From positions 1-6,934 of the forward strand of contig CALAVA010000229.1 of the NCBI GenBank assembly GCA_937892025.1: 6,934 bases of DNA. Direction: 5' to 3'. This DNA comes from an uncultured Bacteroidales bacterium (GTDB lineage Bacteria > Bacteroidota > Bacteroidia > Bacteroidales > WCHB1-69). Under the pieces are notes generated by a model, which worked only from the letters and a program-made list of their open reading frames with translations, made no database searches and had not been told where the DNA came from. Shown here piece after piece: positions 1 through 6,674 of the stretch. The position numbers and the translations under genes are program-made. Every line of letters starts with the position of its first letter. Within the stretch, counting starts at the first letter, position 1.

Positions 1-273
1 CAAGAACGAAAAAATGAGTTTTCTATAGAAGTACAAGTAAAAGAGGATTTTCCACCCGTTTTTTTGGTTGCCAATATGGACGACCCTAAAGTAAAATATC
101 AAAATAGTGAAACTTTATCGCGTGTATTGTCTGCAAAGACAAAACACCATCGTTTTTTGCTCTACAAAGACGGCGGACACGGATATGGAGGCAAAGATAG
201 ACCACAATATGAATGTTCACAATGGAAACAACAATTTATATTATGGCTCAAAGAAATAAAATTCATTAATTAA
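1..273 (+). CDS. Alpha/beta-hydrolase fold esterase, C-terminal end (5' truncated by window edge)
   Basis: Only the last 90 residues are present; the frame is open from the first base and ends at TAA 271-273. The visible part matches the end of alpha/beta-hydrolase esterases/lipases of the acetyl-xylan esterase or BD-FAE type. There is a hydrophobic strand PPVFLVAN followed by DDPKV (residues 19-30 of the fragment), where D27 or D28 would be the catalytic acid. About 30 residues later, GGHGYGG (58-64) supplies the catalytic His60, and an amphipathic tail with W75 and W82 resembles the family's final helix. The nucleophile Ser lies outside the window, so neither the substrate nor a signal peptide can be judged. 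The stop lies 11 bp before the acyl-CoA-ligase-like gene on the same strand, so the two are probably co-transcribed. An enzyme releasing an acid and one activating it would make a coherent pair, but that is inference. An internal TTG at 64 could start a shorter frame but would cut the domain. Confidence 0.8.
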   Translation, partial: QERKNEFSIEVQVKEDFPPVFLVANMDDPKVKYQNSETLSRVLSAKTKHHRFLLYKDGGHGYGGKDRPQYECSQWKQQFILWLKEIKFIN

Positions 274-284
274 CCTAATATATC

Positions 285-1607
285 ATGACCTATCCAAATT
301 GTTTTAAACCTAACATAGAATACCAATCCATAGAAACTATCAAGGCATTTCAAGAACAAGAAATGAGAAAAATGTTAAAATATCTGCAACAAAATTCTCG
401 TTTCTATCAACGCATGTTTGCTGAACATCATATCAATATCAACACTATTCAGACTTTGGAAGACTTGCAAATACTGCCTGTTACCACCAAAGAAGACCTA
501 CAGCGATACAATAAGGACTTTATTTGCGTTCCACAAGAAAAAATTGCGGATTATGTTACCACCTCGGGAACACTATCAGACCCAACTACATTCACTTGCA
601 CAGAAAACGACTTGGATAGATTGGCTTACAATGAAGCCATTTCATTTACTTGTGCAGGAGGACATGCTGGAGAAATCTACCAATTGATGACAACAATTGA
701 CAAACGATTTATGGCAGGTTTGGCCTATTTTCTCGGCATAAAAAAAATGGGTGCAGGAATCATTAGAGTCGGCAACGGCATTCCTGAACTGCAATGGGAT
801 ACCATCAACCGCATAAAACCAAACGCAATTATCTGCGTCCCCTCATTCATTCTGAAAATTATCAATTACGCAAAAGAACATCATATTGATTATCAAAATT
901 GTAGCGTAAAAAAGGCTATTTGTATCGGTGAAAATCTACGAGATGAAAACTTTGAATTAAACCTTTTAGGGAAAAAAATAAAAGAGAATTGGGACATAGA
1001 ACTCTACTCCACCTATGCTTCTACAGAAATGGGTGCTTCTTTCTGCGAATGTCAAGCGGGAAAAGGAGGGCATCACCACCCCGAACTGCTTATCTGTGAA
1101 CTATTGGACGAAGACAACAAACCTGTTCCCAAAGGACATAGTGGAGAATTGGTCATTACTTCTTTAAGAGTGGAAGGCATGCCCTTGTTGCGATTCAAAA
1201 CAGGAGATATTGTGCAATTTCATGAAGAACCCTGCTCCTGCGGACGAACAACCATGAGAGTAAGCCCCGTATTTGGTAGAAAAAAACAAATGATAAAATT
1301 CAAAGGTACTACCCTTTATCCCGCTGCTTTTTTTGACGTATTAGACAATGTGGACTTTGTTGAAAACTATTATGTGGAAGTCTTTACCAACGATATTGGA
1401 ACCGACCAAATAAAAGTGGTCGTTGGCAACAAAGACCTTAAACGAAAAGAAGAAGATATTATCAAAGACCTTAAAGATAGATTTAGAGCTAAATTACGTG
1501 TAGCACCTGACATCTCTTTTGAAGATAGCAACCATATTAAAGAAAAAATTCAACCAGAAATAAAAAGAAAACCTATCAAATTCTTTGATTTTCGGAATAA
1601 TGAATAA
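285..1607 (+). CDS. Phenylacetate-CoA ligase-like (PaaK/CapK family) AMP-forming adenylating enzyme
   Basis: The 440-residue protein has the usual PaaK length. It should activate a carboxylic acid with ATP to an acyl-adenylate and pass it to CoA or another thiol in the cytoplasm. Motifs in order: phosphate-binding loop TTSGTLSDPT at 92-101; the adenylate-binding STYASTEMG segment at 242-250; GELV at 287-290; RFKTGD at 303-308 (ribose-binding Asp of the superfamily); and a lysine-rich C-terminal subdomain at 419-432 in the place of the catalytic A10 lysine (K427 or K429 likely). C254, C256, H263-H265, C317 and C319 form a Cys/His set like the structural zinc site described in some family members. 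The loop reads TSGTLSDPT where canonical members have a G-K pair before the final P, suggesting a distinct subfamily, so phenylacetate should not be assumed as substrate. The ATG is 11 bp after the hydrolase stop; there is no Shine-Dalgarno sequence, as is usual in Bacteroidota. It is the last gene before the terminator. Confidence 0.88.
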   Translation: MTYPNCFKPNIEYQSIETIKAFQEQEMRKMLKYLQQNSRFYQRMFAEHHININTIQTLEDLQILPVTTKEDLQRYNKDFICVPQEKIADYVTTSGTLSDPTTFTCTENDLDRLAYNEAISFTCAGGHAGEIYQLMTTIDKRFMAGLAYFLGIKKMGAGIIRVGNGIPELQWDTINRIKPNAIICVPSFILKIINYAKEHHIDYQNCSVKKAICIGENLRDENFELNLLGKKIKENWDIELYSTYASTEMGASFCECQAGKGGHHHPELLICELLDEDNKPVPKGHSGELVITSLRVEGMPLLRFKTGDIVQFHEEPCSCGRTTMRVSPVFGRKKQMIKFKGTTLYPAAFFDVLDNVDFVENYYVEVFTNDIGTDQIKVVVGNKDLKRKEEDIIKDLKDRFRAKLRVAPDISFEDSNHIKEKIQPEIKRKPIKFFDFRNNE

Positions 1608-1639
1608 AAAAAGGCGAACCTAAAAGTTCGCCTTTTTTT
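1606..1639. terminator. Bidirectional intrinsic terminator
   Basis: A perfect 7-bp GC-rich stem, GGCGAAC (1613-1619) with GTTCGCC (1626-1632), encloses the 6-nt loop CTAAAA. It is preceded by seven A and followed by eight T, so a hairpin with a U tract forms on both strands. On the + strand it begins at the stop codon of the ligase gene (TAA 1605-1607). On the - strand it lies 23 bp beyond the stop of the YD-repeat lipoprotein gene. It therefore ends both convergent units. Confidence 0.93.
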
Positions 1640-1655
1640 TGCTTCTATATAACAA

Positions 1656-2582
1656 CTATTTATATTCAATTTTACAAGTATAATAAGTTTTCCCCCAACT
1701 ATAAGTATTTGTATATTTATAAGTTTCAGGATATTTGCCTGTATAAGTGTACGTATATTCACTTTGCCATGTTGAACCTATTTGGGTCATTTTTATAATA
1801 TTGTTTTTGTTTTTATAGATGTAGTAGTCATCATAACTATTGTCAAAATATAAACCAAAGAATCCTGCAAATGGATTTATTTTATCATCATAACTTAACA
1901 GATACTCATATCTTTCATTGTAAGAAGGATAAGTCCATATACATTTTTCGATATTGTCCCCATCCCATTCAAAACTTATTGTATAAATTTCAACATCAAG
2001 TTTTTGACGAGGTTGAGTTTCTTCTTTTAAAGCAATATCGGCTGCGACCATTTCGGCAATTTCGGGAGAGCAAGCCAATTCCAATGGATTCATTTTATTT
2101 TCTCTTTCTGTTGCATAATAATAAGAGTCGAACTCCATACATTCAATTTCTGACAATTTGGACTCTTTGTATGTAAGATTGTATTCAACGCTTTTAAATC
2201 CATCGGAATATTGACATACTTTGCTTAAATTATCTCCATCATATTCATAGGTAGTATATTCTCCATTTTCTTTATCTTCCACACGAATAAGCCTATCTGT
2301 CTTATCATAAGAAAAATCTTCTGTCCAAGTCCAAACATTCCCATCAGATTCAATGGATTTATGAATAATTTGTTTTAATTGGTTCTTTTCCCATACATAA
2401 TCCTGAATAACAGAAGATGAGTTACTTTCTTCATCATAATCATAAGTAACAACCTTGTTTGTTGTTATTTTACTAATTTTTTTACCCGGATTATACACCC
2501 CATCTTTGTTGCAAGAGGAGAATAAAAATCCAACAACCACAATGCAAAAAGCACTGATACACACGCTAATTTTTTTGTTCAT
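1656..2582 (-). CDS. YD-repeat-like surface lipoprotein (Bacteroidota DUF4595-like)
   Basis: The 308-residue protein starts with a lipoprotein signal: MNKK, a hydrophobic stretch (about 5-20) and lipobox FSSC with C24 as the lipidated residue. The next residues, N-K-D, partly resemble the K-(D/E) export signal that directs some Bacteroidota lipoproteins to the cell surface. The mature part consists of repeated beta-hairpin units of aromatic-x-Y/W-D/E-x-x-x-L/I type: YVWEKNQLKQI (62-72), FSYDKTDRLIRV (90-101), YEYDGDNLSKV (112-122), LTYKESKLSEI (136-146), FEWDGDNIEKC (204-214) and YIYKNKNNIIKM (254-265). These recall RHS/YD repeats and DUF4595-type proteins. No catalytic motif is seen. A less repetitive insert at about 150-195 (MNPLELACSPEIAEM) could be a loop. 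Expected location is the outer membrane, role unknown. The gene stands alone, converges on the shared terminator, and has a purine-rich A/G leader before the ATG. The family assignment rests on pattern recognition only. Confidence 0.82.
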   Translation of the reverse strand: MNKKISVCISAFCIVVVGFLFSSCNKDGVYNPGKKISKITTNKVVTYDYDEESNSSSVIQDYVWEKNQLKQIIHKSIESDGNVWTWTEDFSYDKTDRLIRVEDKENGEYTTYEYDGDNLSKVCQYSDGFKSVEYNLTYKESKLSEIECMEFDSYYYATERENKMNPLELACSPEIAEMVAADIALKEETQPRQKLDVEIYTISFEWDGDNIEKCIWTYPSYNERYEYLLSYDDKINPFAGFFGLYFDNSYDDYYIYKNKNNIIKMTQIGSTWQSEYTYTYTGKYPETYKYTNTYSWGKTYYTCKIEYK

Positions 2583-2662
2583 TTTTTTCTTCTTTTTTTG
2601 TTTTTTATATTAATACTATGTTTTCTTATTATTCTAATTATTTATATTCAATTGTCGGCAAG

Positions 2663-2693
2663 CAAAATAGCAAAAAAATCGCCTATGTACAAA
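2663..2693 (-). promoter_or_regulatory. Candidate promoter for the YD-repeat lipoprotein
   Basis: On the - strand, TTTG (2690-2693) and TATTTTG (2663-2669) are separated by 20 nt, the spacing typical of the Bacteroidota -33/-7 promoter. The -7 box is one base short of the TAnnTTTG consensus. It would give a leader of roughly 70 nt before the ATG at 2582. It is only 54 bp from the (AG)17 tract. This is a moderate match in A/T-rich DNA. Confidence 0.35.
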
Positions 2694-2745
2694 CATTGCG
2701 AAATAAGTTTTCTATATGAAAGAAAAATATGGTATATAGGAATAT

Positions 2746-2784
<39 letters not shown>

Positions 2785-2803
2785 AATCAAGCAGTTACGA
2801 GTT

Positions 2804-2831
2804 TTTTGGCTGTTGTTCTCTTTTGCCAAAA
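2804..2831. repeat. Inverted repeat / hairpin beside the microsatellite
   Basis: TTTTGGC (2804-2810) pairs perfectly with GCCAAAA (2825-2831) across a 14-nt loop. It starts 23 bp past the end of the AG tract. No U-rich tail follows on the + strand, so it is not a typical terminator; it may be an RNA structure or part of the candidate repeat element. Confidence 0.5.
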
Positions 2832-2898
2832 GCCGAATAAACTTTTCTCCTATCTTCTTCCAAAACGTATTCGCCACCATGTGTTTTGCTATACTTTT

Positions 2899-2939
2899 TA
2901 TTTTTGCAAAAATATACAAAAAATATATTCATAGTTCAA
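2899..2939 (-). promoter_or_regulatory. Palindrome carrying a TATTTTTG -7 box; weak candidate promoter reading through the AG/CT tract
   Basis: TATTTTTGCAAAAATA (2899-2914) is a perfect 16-bp palindrome, so TAnnTTTG appears on both strands. On the - strand the box at 2907-2914 has a TTG at 2937-2939 as a possible -33 element, with 22 nt between, slightly long. A - strand transcript from here would carry (CU)17 and the hairpin in a leader of about 310 nt before the YD-repeat lipoprotein. The + strand copy has no suitable -33 box. This could be chance in A/T-rich DNA, or an operator. Confidence 0.25.
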
Positions 2940-3088
2940 TTCTCAAAAAAAAATCGGAAAAATAAGGCATAGTCTTTATGAATTTAGAGAACTCATTGCG
3001 AGGCTAAGCATAAGGAAGATTGGTTATTCCCATTACATCTATTTATTTATCAATATGATATTAAAATTTTAGGATTTATTACAAAAAA

Positions 3089-3102
3089 AATGAAATTTCA
3101 TT
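3089..3102. promoter_or_regulatory. 14-bp palindrome over the -33 region of the membrane-trio promoter, candidate operator
   Basis: AATGAAATTTCATT is a perfect palindrome ending 12 bp before the TACCTTTG -7 box, so it covers the place where the -33 element would be. A dimeric repressor bound there would block RNA polymerase. Its arms AATGA/TCATT resemble the centre of Fur-type boxes, which would fit an iron- or haem-linked operon, but the spacing differs from the classical Fur pattern. The regulator is unknown. Confidence 0.35.
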
Positions 3103-3114
3103 GTAGATTTTTAT

Positions 3115-3122
3115 TACCTTTG
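3115..3122 (+). promoter_or_regulatory. Bacteroidota -7 promoter box for the membrane-trio operon
   Basis: TACCTTTG matches the TAnnTTTG consensus exactly. Transcription would begin a few bases downstream, giving a leader of about 35 nt before the ATG at 3164. No good -33 TTTG is present at the usual distance; that position is occupied by the palindrome at 3089-3102. The same octamer precedes the lipoprotein-radA unit at the other end of the window. Confidence 0.7.
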
Positions 3123-3163
3123 CGAAAATTTATTATCAATATAGATAAACATCGTCAACAAAC

Positions 3164-3862
3164 ATGCAAACCGTTGTCTTGATATTAATGTTTTTGGTAA
3201 CCATTATTTTCATGCTGAAACTATCCTTTCATAAACCCCTTGTAGTCATATTGATGGCAGTTGTTTCGGCTTTGTTTATCGGTTTGATGTGGCCAATAGC
3301 GATAGAACAATCCAAATCTCAAATTGCGACATGGCTAAGCAATCCTTCTTTGATGTTAGACACCTCTGTTGTCCTCACTATAGAAGTAGCAATACAGATG
3401 AGTTTTTGCATTTTAGCAACAGACAAAATGTTTGGTGAACTAAGGGGAAAAGTAGCACGAGGATTATATTATGTATTATGGTTTTTTCCGGGAGTGTTAT
3501 TTTTTGCTGTACTTTTCAGTCTATTAGTAGCAGTGATATTCCAATTTCCGGGTGTTTCTTTCCCTATATTATCATGGACATTGGCGGGCATTATTTTTAT
3601 TCTTTTGCCCTTAGGCGTTTGGGGAATAAAAAAAATCTTGCCCGAGACCTCAATACGTTTGGAAATGTTGTTTCTAACCAACGCATTGTTGGCTATTTTG
3701 GGCATAGTGGCAACCGTAAACGGCAGAACGGCCGTGGAAGGAATCAACGAGGTGAATTGGTCCGCTTTGATTGGCCTAATCGCTTTAATTATTGTCGGAT
3801 TGCTATTAGGAATATGGTTTAGAAAAATTTATTATAAAAAATATATTAGTCGTCAATTATAA
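3164..3862 (+). CDS. Seven-helix inner-membrane protein of an HmuTUV-like operon (HmuT-like)
   Basis: This 232-residue protein is almost wholly hydrophobic, with about seven predicted membrane segments (roughly 3-19, 25-46, 67-84, 101-127, 135-156, 166-184, 199-219) and a basic C-terminus (RKIYYKKYISR). No ATP-binding, substrate-binding or channel motif is recognisable, so alone it would be a hypothetical membrane protein. Identification rests on context: it is the first gene of a compact operon with a MotA/TolQ/ExbB-type channel 12 bp downstream and a DUF2149-type protein after that. The same order, polytopic protein then ExbB-like then DUF2149, is what I recall of the hmuT-hmuU-hmuV part of haem-uptake loci in Porphyromonas and Bacteroides, and of cobN-linked loci with DUF2162 proteins. 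Charged or polar residues inside or near helices (E74, D87, K88, E92) may matter in a transporter. The ATG lies about 40 bp after a TACCTTTG promoter. The role (transported substrate or energised partner) is not known. Confidence 0.75.
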   Translation: MQTVVLILMFLVTIIFMLKLSFHKPLVVILMAVVSALFIGLMWPIAIEQSKSQIATWLSNPSLMLDTSVVLTIEVAIQMSFCILATDKMFGELRGKVARGLYYVLWFFPGVLFFAVLFSLLVAVIFQFPGVSFPILSWTLAGIIFILLPLGVWGIKKILPETSIRLEMLFLTNALLAILGIVATVNGRTAVEGINEVNWSALIGLIALIIVGLLLGIWFRKIYYKKYISRQL

Positions 3863-3874
3863 AAACTATTTATT

Positions 3875-4468
3875 ATGCACTATATTTCAGATGTATTATA
3901 TTGGATTTCAACAGGATTGCTTGTTCCTGTTATCATTTTACTAATTTATTTCTTTTTGCGGTCTTTAATTCTTGTCGGCAGCTTTTTCGGTCATTTTATA
4001 GACGTTCGTAAAACAGGAGTACTCATAAAAAAAGAGTTTAACACGCTAACCAAAGAAAACATTGCCTCCTTTATGGAAAAATTGCCTAAAAAGAGTCGTC
4101 TTTTGTCTGTCTATTATATTCGTCAATTGTGGGAGAATCAAGACAATACAGCAAAAATAAATAAGTTGTTAAATGACTTTGAGTTAGATGCGGACAAAGA
4201 TTTGGCATTATCCAAAACATTAACCAAACTTGGACCTATGTTGGGACTAATGGGAACCCTTATTCCTATGGGACCTGCTTTGGTTGGTCTATCAACAGGC
4301 GACATTGCCTCAATGGCTTACAATATGCAGGTGGCTTTTGCTACAACCGTAGTAGGCTTGTTTAGCAGTGCTATCGGGTTTATTACACAACAAGTGAAAC
4401 AACGTTGGTATCTGCAAGATATGAACAATCTTGAGTTTTTTGCTGAATTATTAAAAGAAAACCAATGA
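3875..4468 (+). CDS. MotA/TolQ/ExbB-type proton channel subunit (HmuU-like)
   Basis: The 197-residue protein has the ExbB/TolQ architecture: an N-terminal helix (about 11-37), a cytoplasmic stretch of about 80 residues, and two C-terminal helices. The first of these has the family signature GLMGTLIPMGPALVGL (124-139), the second AFATTVVGLFSSAIGF (154-169); the TT pair and flanking glycines correspond to the conserved pore-lining segment of ExbB/TolQ/MotA. It should assemble as an oligomer in the inner membrane and conduct protons to drive a partner. It is shorter than typical TolQ/ExbB and lacks a long C-terminal tail. It starts 12 bp after the upstream gene, and its TGA stop overlaps the next gene's ATG (ATGA at 4465-4468), which implies translational coupling and fixed stoichiometry with the DUF2149-type protein. 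I recall HmuU of Porphyromonas as the nearest named homologue; this was not tested by search. Confidence 0.88.
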   Translation: MHYISDVLYWISTGLLVPVIILLIYFFLRSLILVGSFFGHFIDVRKTGVLIKKEFNTLTKENIASFMEKLPKKSRLLSVYYIRQLWENQDNTAKINKLLNDFELDADKDLALSKTLTKLGPMLGLMGTLIPMGPALVGLSTGDIASMAYNMQVAFATTVVGLFSSAIGFITQQVKQRWYLQDMNNLEFFAELLKENQ

Positions 4469-4797
4469 GAAGACGTAATATATTAAACAATAACGAGGAC
4501 AATGACCCCATGAGCGTTGTCAGCAACTTGTTTGACGTGGCAATGGTCTTTGCCGTAGCCTTAATGGTGGCTTTAGTAACACGGTTCAATATGACAGAAA
4601 TGTTTAGTAAAGAAGATTTTACTATTGTAAAAAATCCAGGCAAAGAAAATATGGAAATCATCACCAAAGAAGGTGAAAAAATCAATCGTTATACTCCTTC
4701 TGAAGATAAGGAAAACAAAAGTGGCTCAAAAGGAAAACGTGTCGGAATTGCCTATGAACTTGAAAATGGAGAAATTATATATGTTCCAGAAGATTAA
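4465..4797 (+). CDS. DUF2149-type small membrane protein, probable ExbD-like partner (HmuV-like)
   Basis: The 110-residue protein begins with a basic, Asn-rich cytoplasmic end (MRRRNILNNN) and the motif DPMSVVSNLFDVAMVFAVAL (14-33). One membrane helix spans about 22-38, and an exported polar domain of about 70 residues ends in GIAYELENGEIIYVPED. The NLFDV start of the helix, with D24, closely parallels the PLIDV start of the ExbD helix, where the Asp (D25 in E. coli) is essential for proton coupling. Topology and Asp position therefore suggest it is the ExbD-like stator/rotor partner of the channel subunit encoded immediately upstream, whose stop it overlaps by 4 bp (ATGA). The exported domain lacks the ExbD/TolR/OmpA-type fold signature and is Lys/Glu/Gly-rich with a disordered-looking middle (about 75-91). 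The DUF2149 assignment comes from recall of the DPM..V.NLFDV and GxIIYVP patterns. No terminator hairpin was seen in the 26 bp to the convergent radA. Confidence 0.82.
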   Translation: MRRRNILNNNEDNDPMSVVSNLFDVAMVFAVALMVALVTRFNMTEMFSKEDFTIVKNPGKENMEIITKEGEKINRYTPSEDKENKSGSKGKRVGIAYELENGEIIYVPED

Positions 4798-4823
4798 CAC
4801 GCTAATTTTCTGCACTAAAACAT

Positions 4824-6176
4824 TTAAACAAATAGACATTTAGGTAAATCTAATAACTTGGAGATATAAACCACTTCTATACCATTTATTGTCTTTGGGT
4901 TTGTTTTTTTGCTTCCAGCAATAAAAATACGCTTATAACCTAATTTTTTCGCTTCACTGATACGTTGTTCTATTCTGCTAACCAAACGTATTTCACCTGA
5001 CAAACTGATTTCACCTGCAAAACAATCTTTTGAGTCTATGGCAATATCCAATTTTGAAGACAACAAAGCAGCAACTATTGCCAAATCAACAGCGGTATCT
5101 TCGGTTTTGATACCACCTGCCACATTGATAAACACATCATTGGTAGAAAATTTTTGCCCACATTTCTTTTCAAGAACTGCCAAAAGCATACCTAAACGCC
5201 GATTGTCAAAACCATTGGTTGAACGTTGTGGATTGCCATAAATGGCAGGAGAAACCAATGTTTGTATTTCTATCAAAAGTGGTCTAATACCCTCTACCGT
5301 AGCAGCGATAGCAACACCTGAAACATCCTCCTCCCGATGAGAAACCAAAATTTCTGAGGGGTTGGCAACTTCCCTCAAACCCGATTGCAACATCTCAAAA
5401 ATACCAATTTCTGAAATAGAGCCAAACCTATTTTTTGTTGCCCGAACCAAACGATACATATAATTGCTATCCCCTTCAAATTGAAGTACAACATCAACAA
5501 TATGCTCCAATATTTTTGGCCCCGCCAAAGTACCATCTTTGGTGATATGCCCTATCAAAAAGACAGGTGTATTGGTTTGTTTAGCAAATTGTTGTAGAAC
5601 AGAAGCCGTTTCTCTAATTTGAGAAATCGTCCCTGCCGATGATTCCAAAACAGAAGATTGCAAAGTTTGAATAGAATCTATCACCACCATTTGTGGGTTC
5701 AATTGTTCTATGTGAGCAAGAATATTTTGTAAATTGACCTCATTCAAAATATAGCAATTGTCATTACTTTGTTTCAATCGCGTGGCACGCATTTTTATCT
5801 GCATACTACTTTCCTCACCAGAAACATAGAGTACTTTAGTATTTTTCATTCCTAAAGCCAATTGTAGCATTAGGGTTGATTTGCCGATGCCGGGTTCACC
5901 ACCGAGCAAAATAATAGACCCCGGCACAATTCCCCCCCCAAGCACCCGATTCAATTCCACCAAACCACTATCCATACGATTGATGGATTGCTCTGAAATT
6001 TCTGACAACAAACGGGCTTGCCCTGATAAAGCAACAGCATTCTCCTTTTTAGAAGAATGCTGTACAATTTCTTCAACAAATGTATTCCATTGCCCACAAT
6101 TATTGCATTTCCCTAACCATGTAGCGGATTGTGTTCCGCAGTTTTGACAATAGAAAATGCTTTTCGTTTTGGACAT
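4824..6176 (-). CDS. radA: DNA repair/recombination ATPase RadA (Sms)
   Basis: RadA is a RecA-like hexameric ATPase that helps branch migration and processing of recombination intermediates in the cytoplasm. The 450 residues match the usual length and all domains are intact. They comprise an N-terminal zinc ribbon with C10, C13, C24 and C27 (CQNCG and CNNCG); Walker A GGEPGIGKST (92-101); Walker B VVIDSIQ (164-170); the RadA-specific KNRFG motif (248-252); and a C-terminal Lon-protease-like domain (about 270-450) containing SLSGEIRLV (391-399) and lacking an obvious Lon catalytic serine-lysine pair, as is normal for RadA. The ATG at 6174-6176 is placed directly before the zinc ribbon. It follows the lipocalin-like lipoprotein gene by 11 bp on the same strand and is probably transcribed from that gene's promoter. 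It converges on the membrane-trio operon, 26 bp apart. Nothing unusual was seen in the protein. Confidence 0.97.
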   Translation of the reverse strand: MSKTKSIFYCQNCGTQSATWLGKCNNCGQWNTFVEEIVQHSSKKENAVALSGQARLLSEISEQSINRMDSGLVELNRVLGGGIVPGSIILLGGEPGIGKSTLMLQLALGMKNTKVLYVSGEESSMQIKMRATRLKQSNDNCYILNEVNLQNILAHIEQLNPQMVVIDSIQTLQSSVLESSAGTISQIRETASVLQQFAKQTNTPVFLIGHITKDGTLAGPKILEHIVDVVLQFEGDSNYMYRLVRATKNRFGSISEIGIFEMLQSGLREVANPSEILVSHREEDVSGVAIAATVEGIRPLLIEIQTLVSPAIYGNPQRSTNGFDNRRLGMLLAVLEKKCGQKFSTNDVFINVAGGIKTEDTAVDLAIVAALLSSKLDIAIDSKDCFAGEISLSGEIRLVSRIEQRISEAKKLGYKRIFIAGSKKTNPKTINGIEVVYISKLLDLPKCLFV

Positions 6177-6187
6177 TTAAAGGAATG

Positions 6188-6634
6188 CTACCTATAGAAT
6201 TCATAGTATATCATAGTACCGATACCTTTGAAAGCCATAGCGTCATCTTTGAGTACATAAATGATGTTGGTTCCACTATTGGTATCATAACCGATATAAC
6301 TGGCTCTTACAATTTGGTCAATAGGATGTTCTGTGTCTTCTTGAATAAAAATAGCAGGTCTCAATTTACTTGTACCTACACGATATTTAAAAATGGCATT
6401 CTCTTTTAAACTAATAACACCATTATCGTTCACCCTTGAAGAAATGGTCAAAGTACCATCTGAACCAAAGTTCCAAAGTTCTTGAAGAAGAGTATCTACT
6501 TTGAAATCTGTTTGTGTTGTATTATATCTTTCCCATTGCCCTTCTATTTTTTTCTTTTTAGAATTTGTACAACTTACACTTACAATAAGCAGACCTACAA
6601 TAAGAACATTTCTAACTATTTTTAAATAACTCAT
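6188..6634 (-). CDS. Lipocalin-like lipoprotein, upstream partner of radA
   Basis: The 148-residue protein starts MSYLKIVRNV, has a hydrophobic core and lipobox SVSC with C22 as the lipidated Cys, then TNSKKKK. The sequence after the signal, IEGQWERY (30-37), followed by WNFGSDGTLTI (54-64) and later short beta strands to the terminal YYEFYR, is the I-x-G-x-W ... F-x-x-D-G-T pattern of small lipocalin-like Bacteroidota lipoproteins. Substrate and role are unknown. I chose the ATG at 6632-6634. A TTG at 6664 would add ten residues, but it lies only about 10 bases from the TACCTTTG promoter, leaving virtually no leader, whereas the ATG leaves about 35 nt. No acidic surface-export signal follows the Cys, so a periplasm-facing location is as likely as a surface one. 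The stop (TAG) is 11 bp before radA, implying co-transcription; a functional link to DNA repair is not evident. Confidence 0.8.
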   Translation of the reverse strand: MSYLKIVRNVLIVGLLIVSVSCTNSKKKKIEGQWERYNTTQTDFKVDTLLQELWNFGSDGTLTISSRVNDNGVISLKENAIFKYRVGTSKLRPAIFIQEDTEHPIDQIVRASYIGYDTNSGTNIIYVLKDDAMAFKGIGTMIYYEFYR

Positions 6635-6674
6635 TTTTATATTTTTTATGTTTTTTGTAATCAATAATATTTTG

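Noticed and set aside
64..273. TTG at 64 as the start of an independent 69-residue protein
   Set aside because: The frame is open to the window start and the upstream residues continue an alpha/beta-hydrolase strand, so this is the end of a longer gene.
2618..2719. Short + strand ATG frame of 33 codons (MFSYYSNYLYSIVGKQ...)
   Set aside because: No promoter or conserved signal supports it, and it runs through the candidate promoter of the divergent lipoprotein.
2993..3024. CATTGCGAGGC followed by GAAGATTGG, resembling a common dispersed REP-like sequence in other bacteria
   Set aside because: Only one degenerate copy is present in the window and no inverted partner is seen, so the resemblance is too weak to list as a repeat.
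3469..3822. Long alternative frames on both strands inside the seven-helix membrane protein gene
   Set aside because: They overlap a well-supported gene completely and show no family features; they are shadows of its coding sequence.
4798..4823. Search for a terminator between the trio operon and radA
   Set aside because: The 26-bp gap and adjacent coding ends contain only a 5-bp A/T stem with a 2-nt loop (ATTTA/TAAAT near 4838-4849), which is not a credible intrinsic terminator.
6635..6664. Upstream TTG start extending the lipocalin-like lipoprotein by ten residues
   Set aside because: It lies about 10 bases from the TACCTTTG box and would leave practically no leader, and the extension would put a polar KNIKNIK stretch before an already complete signal peptide.
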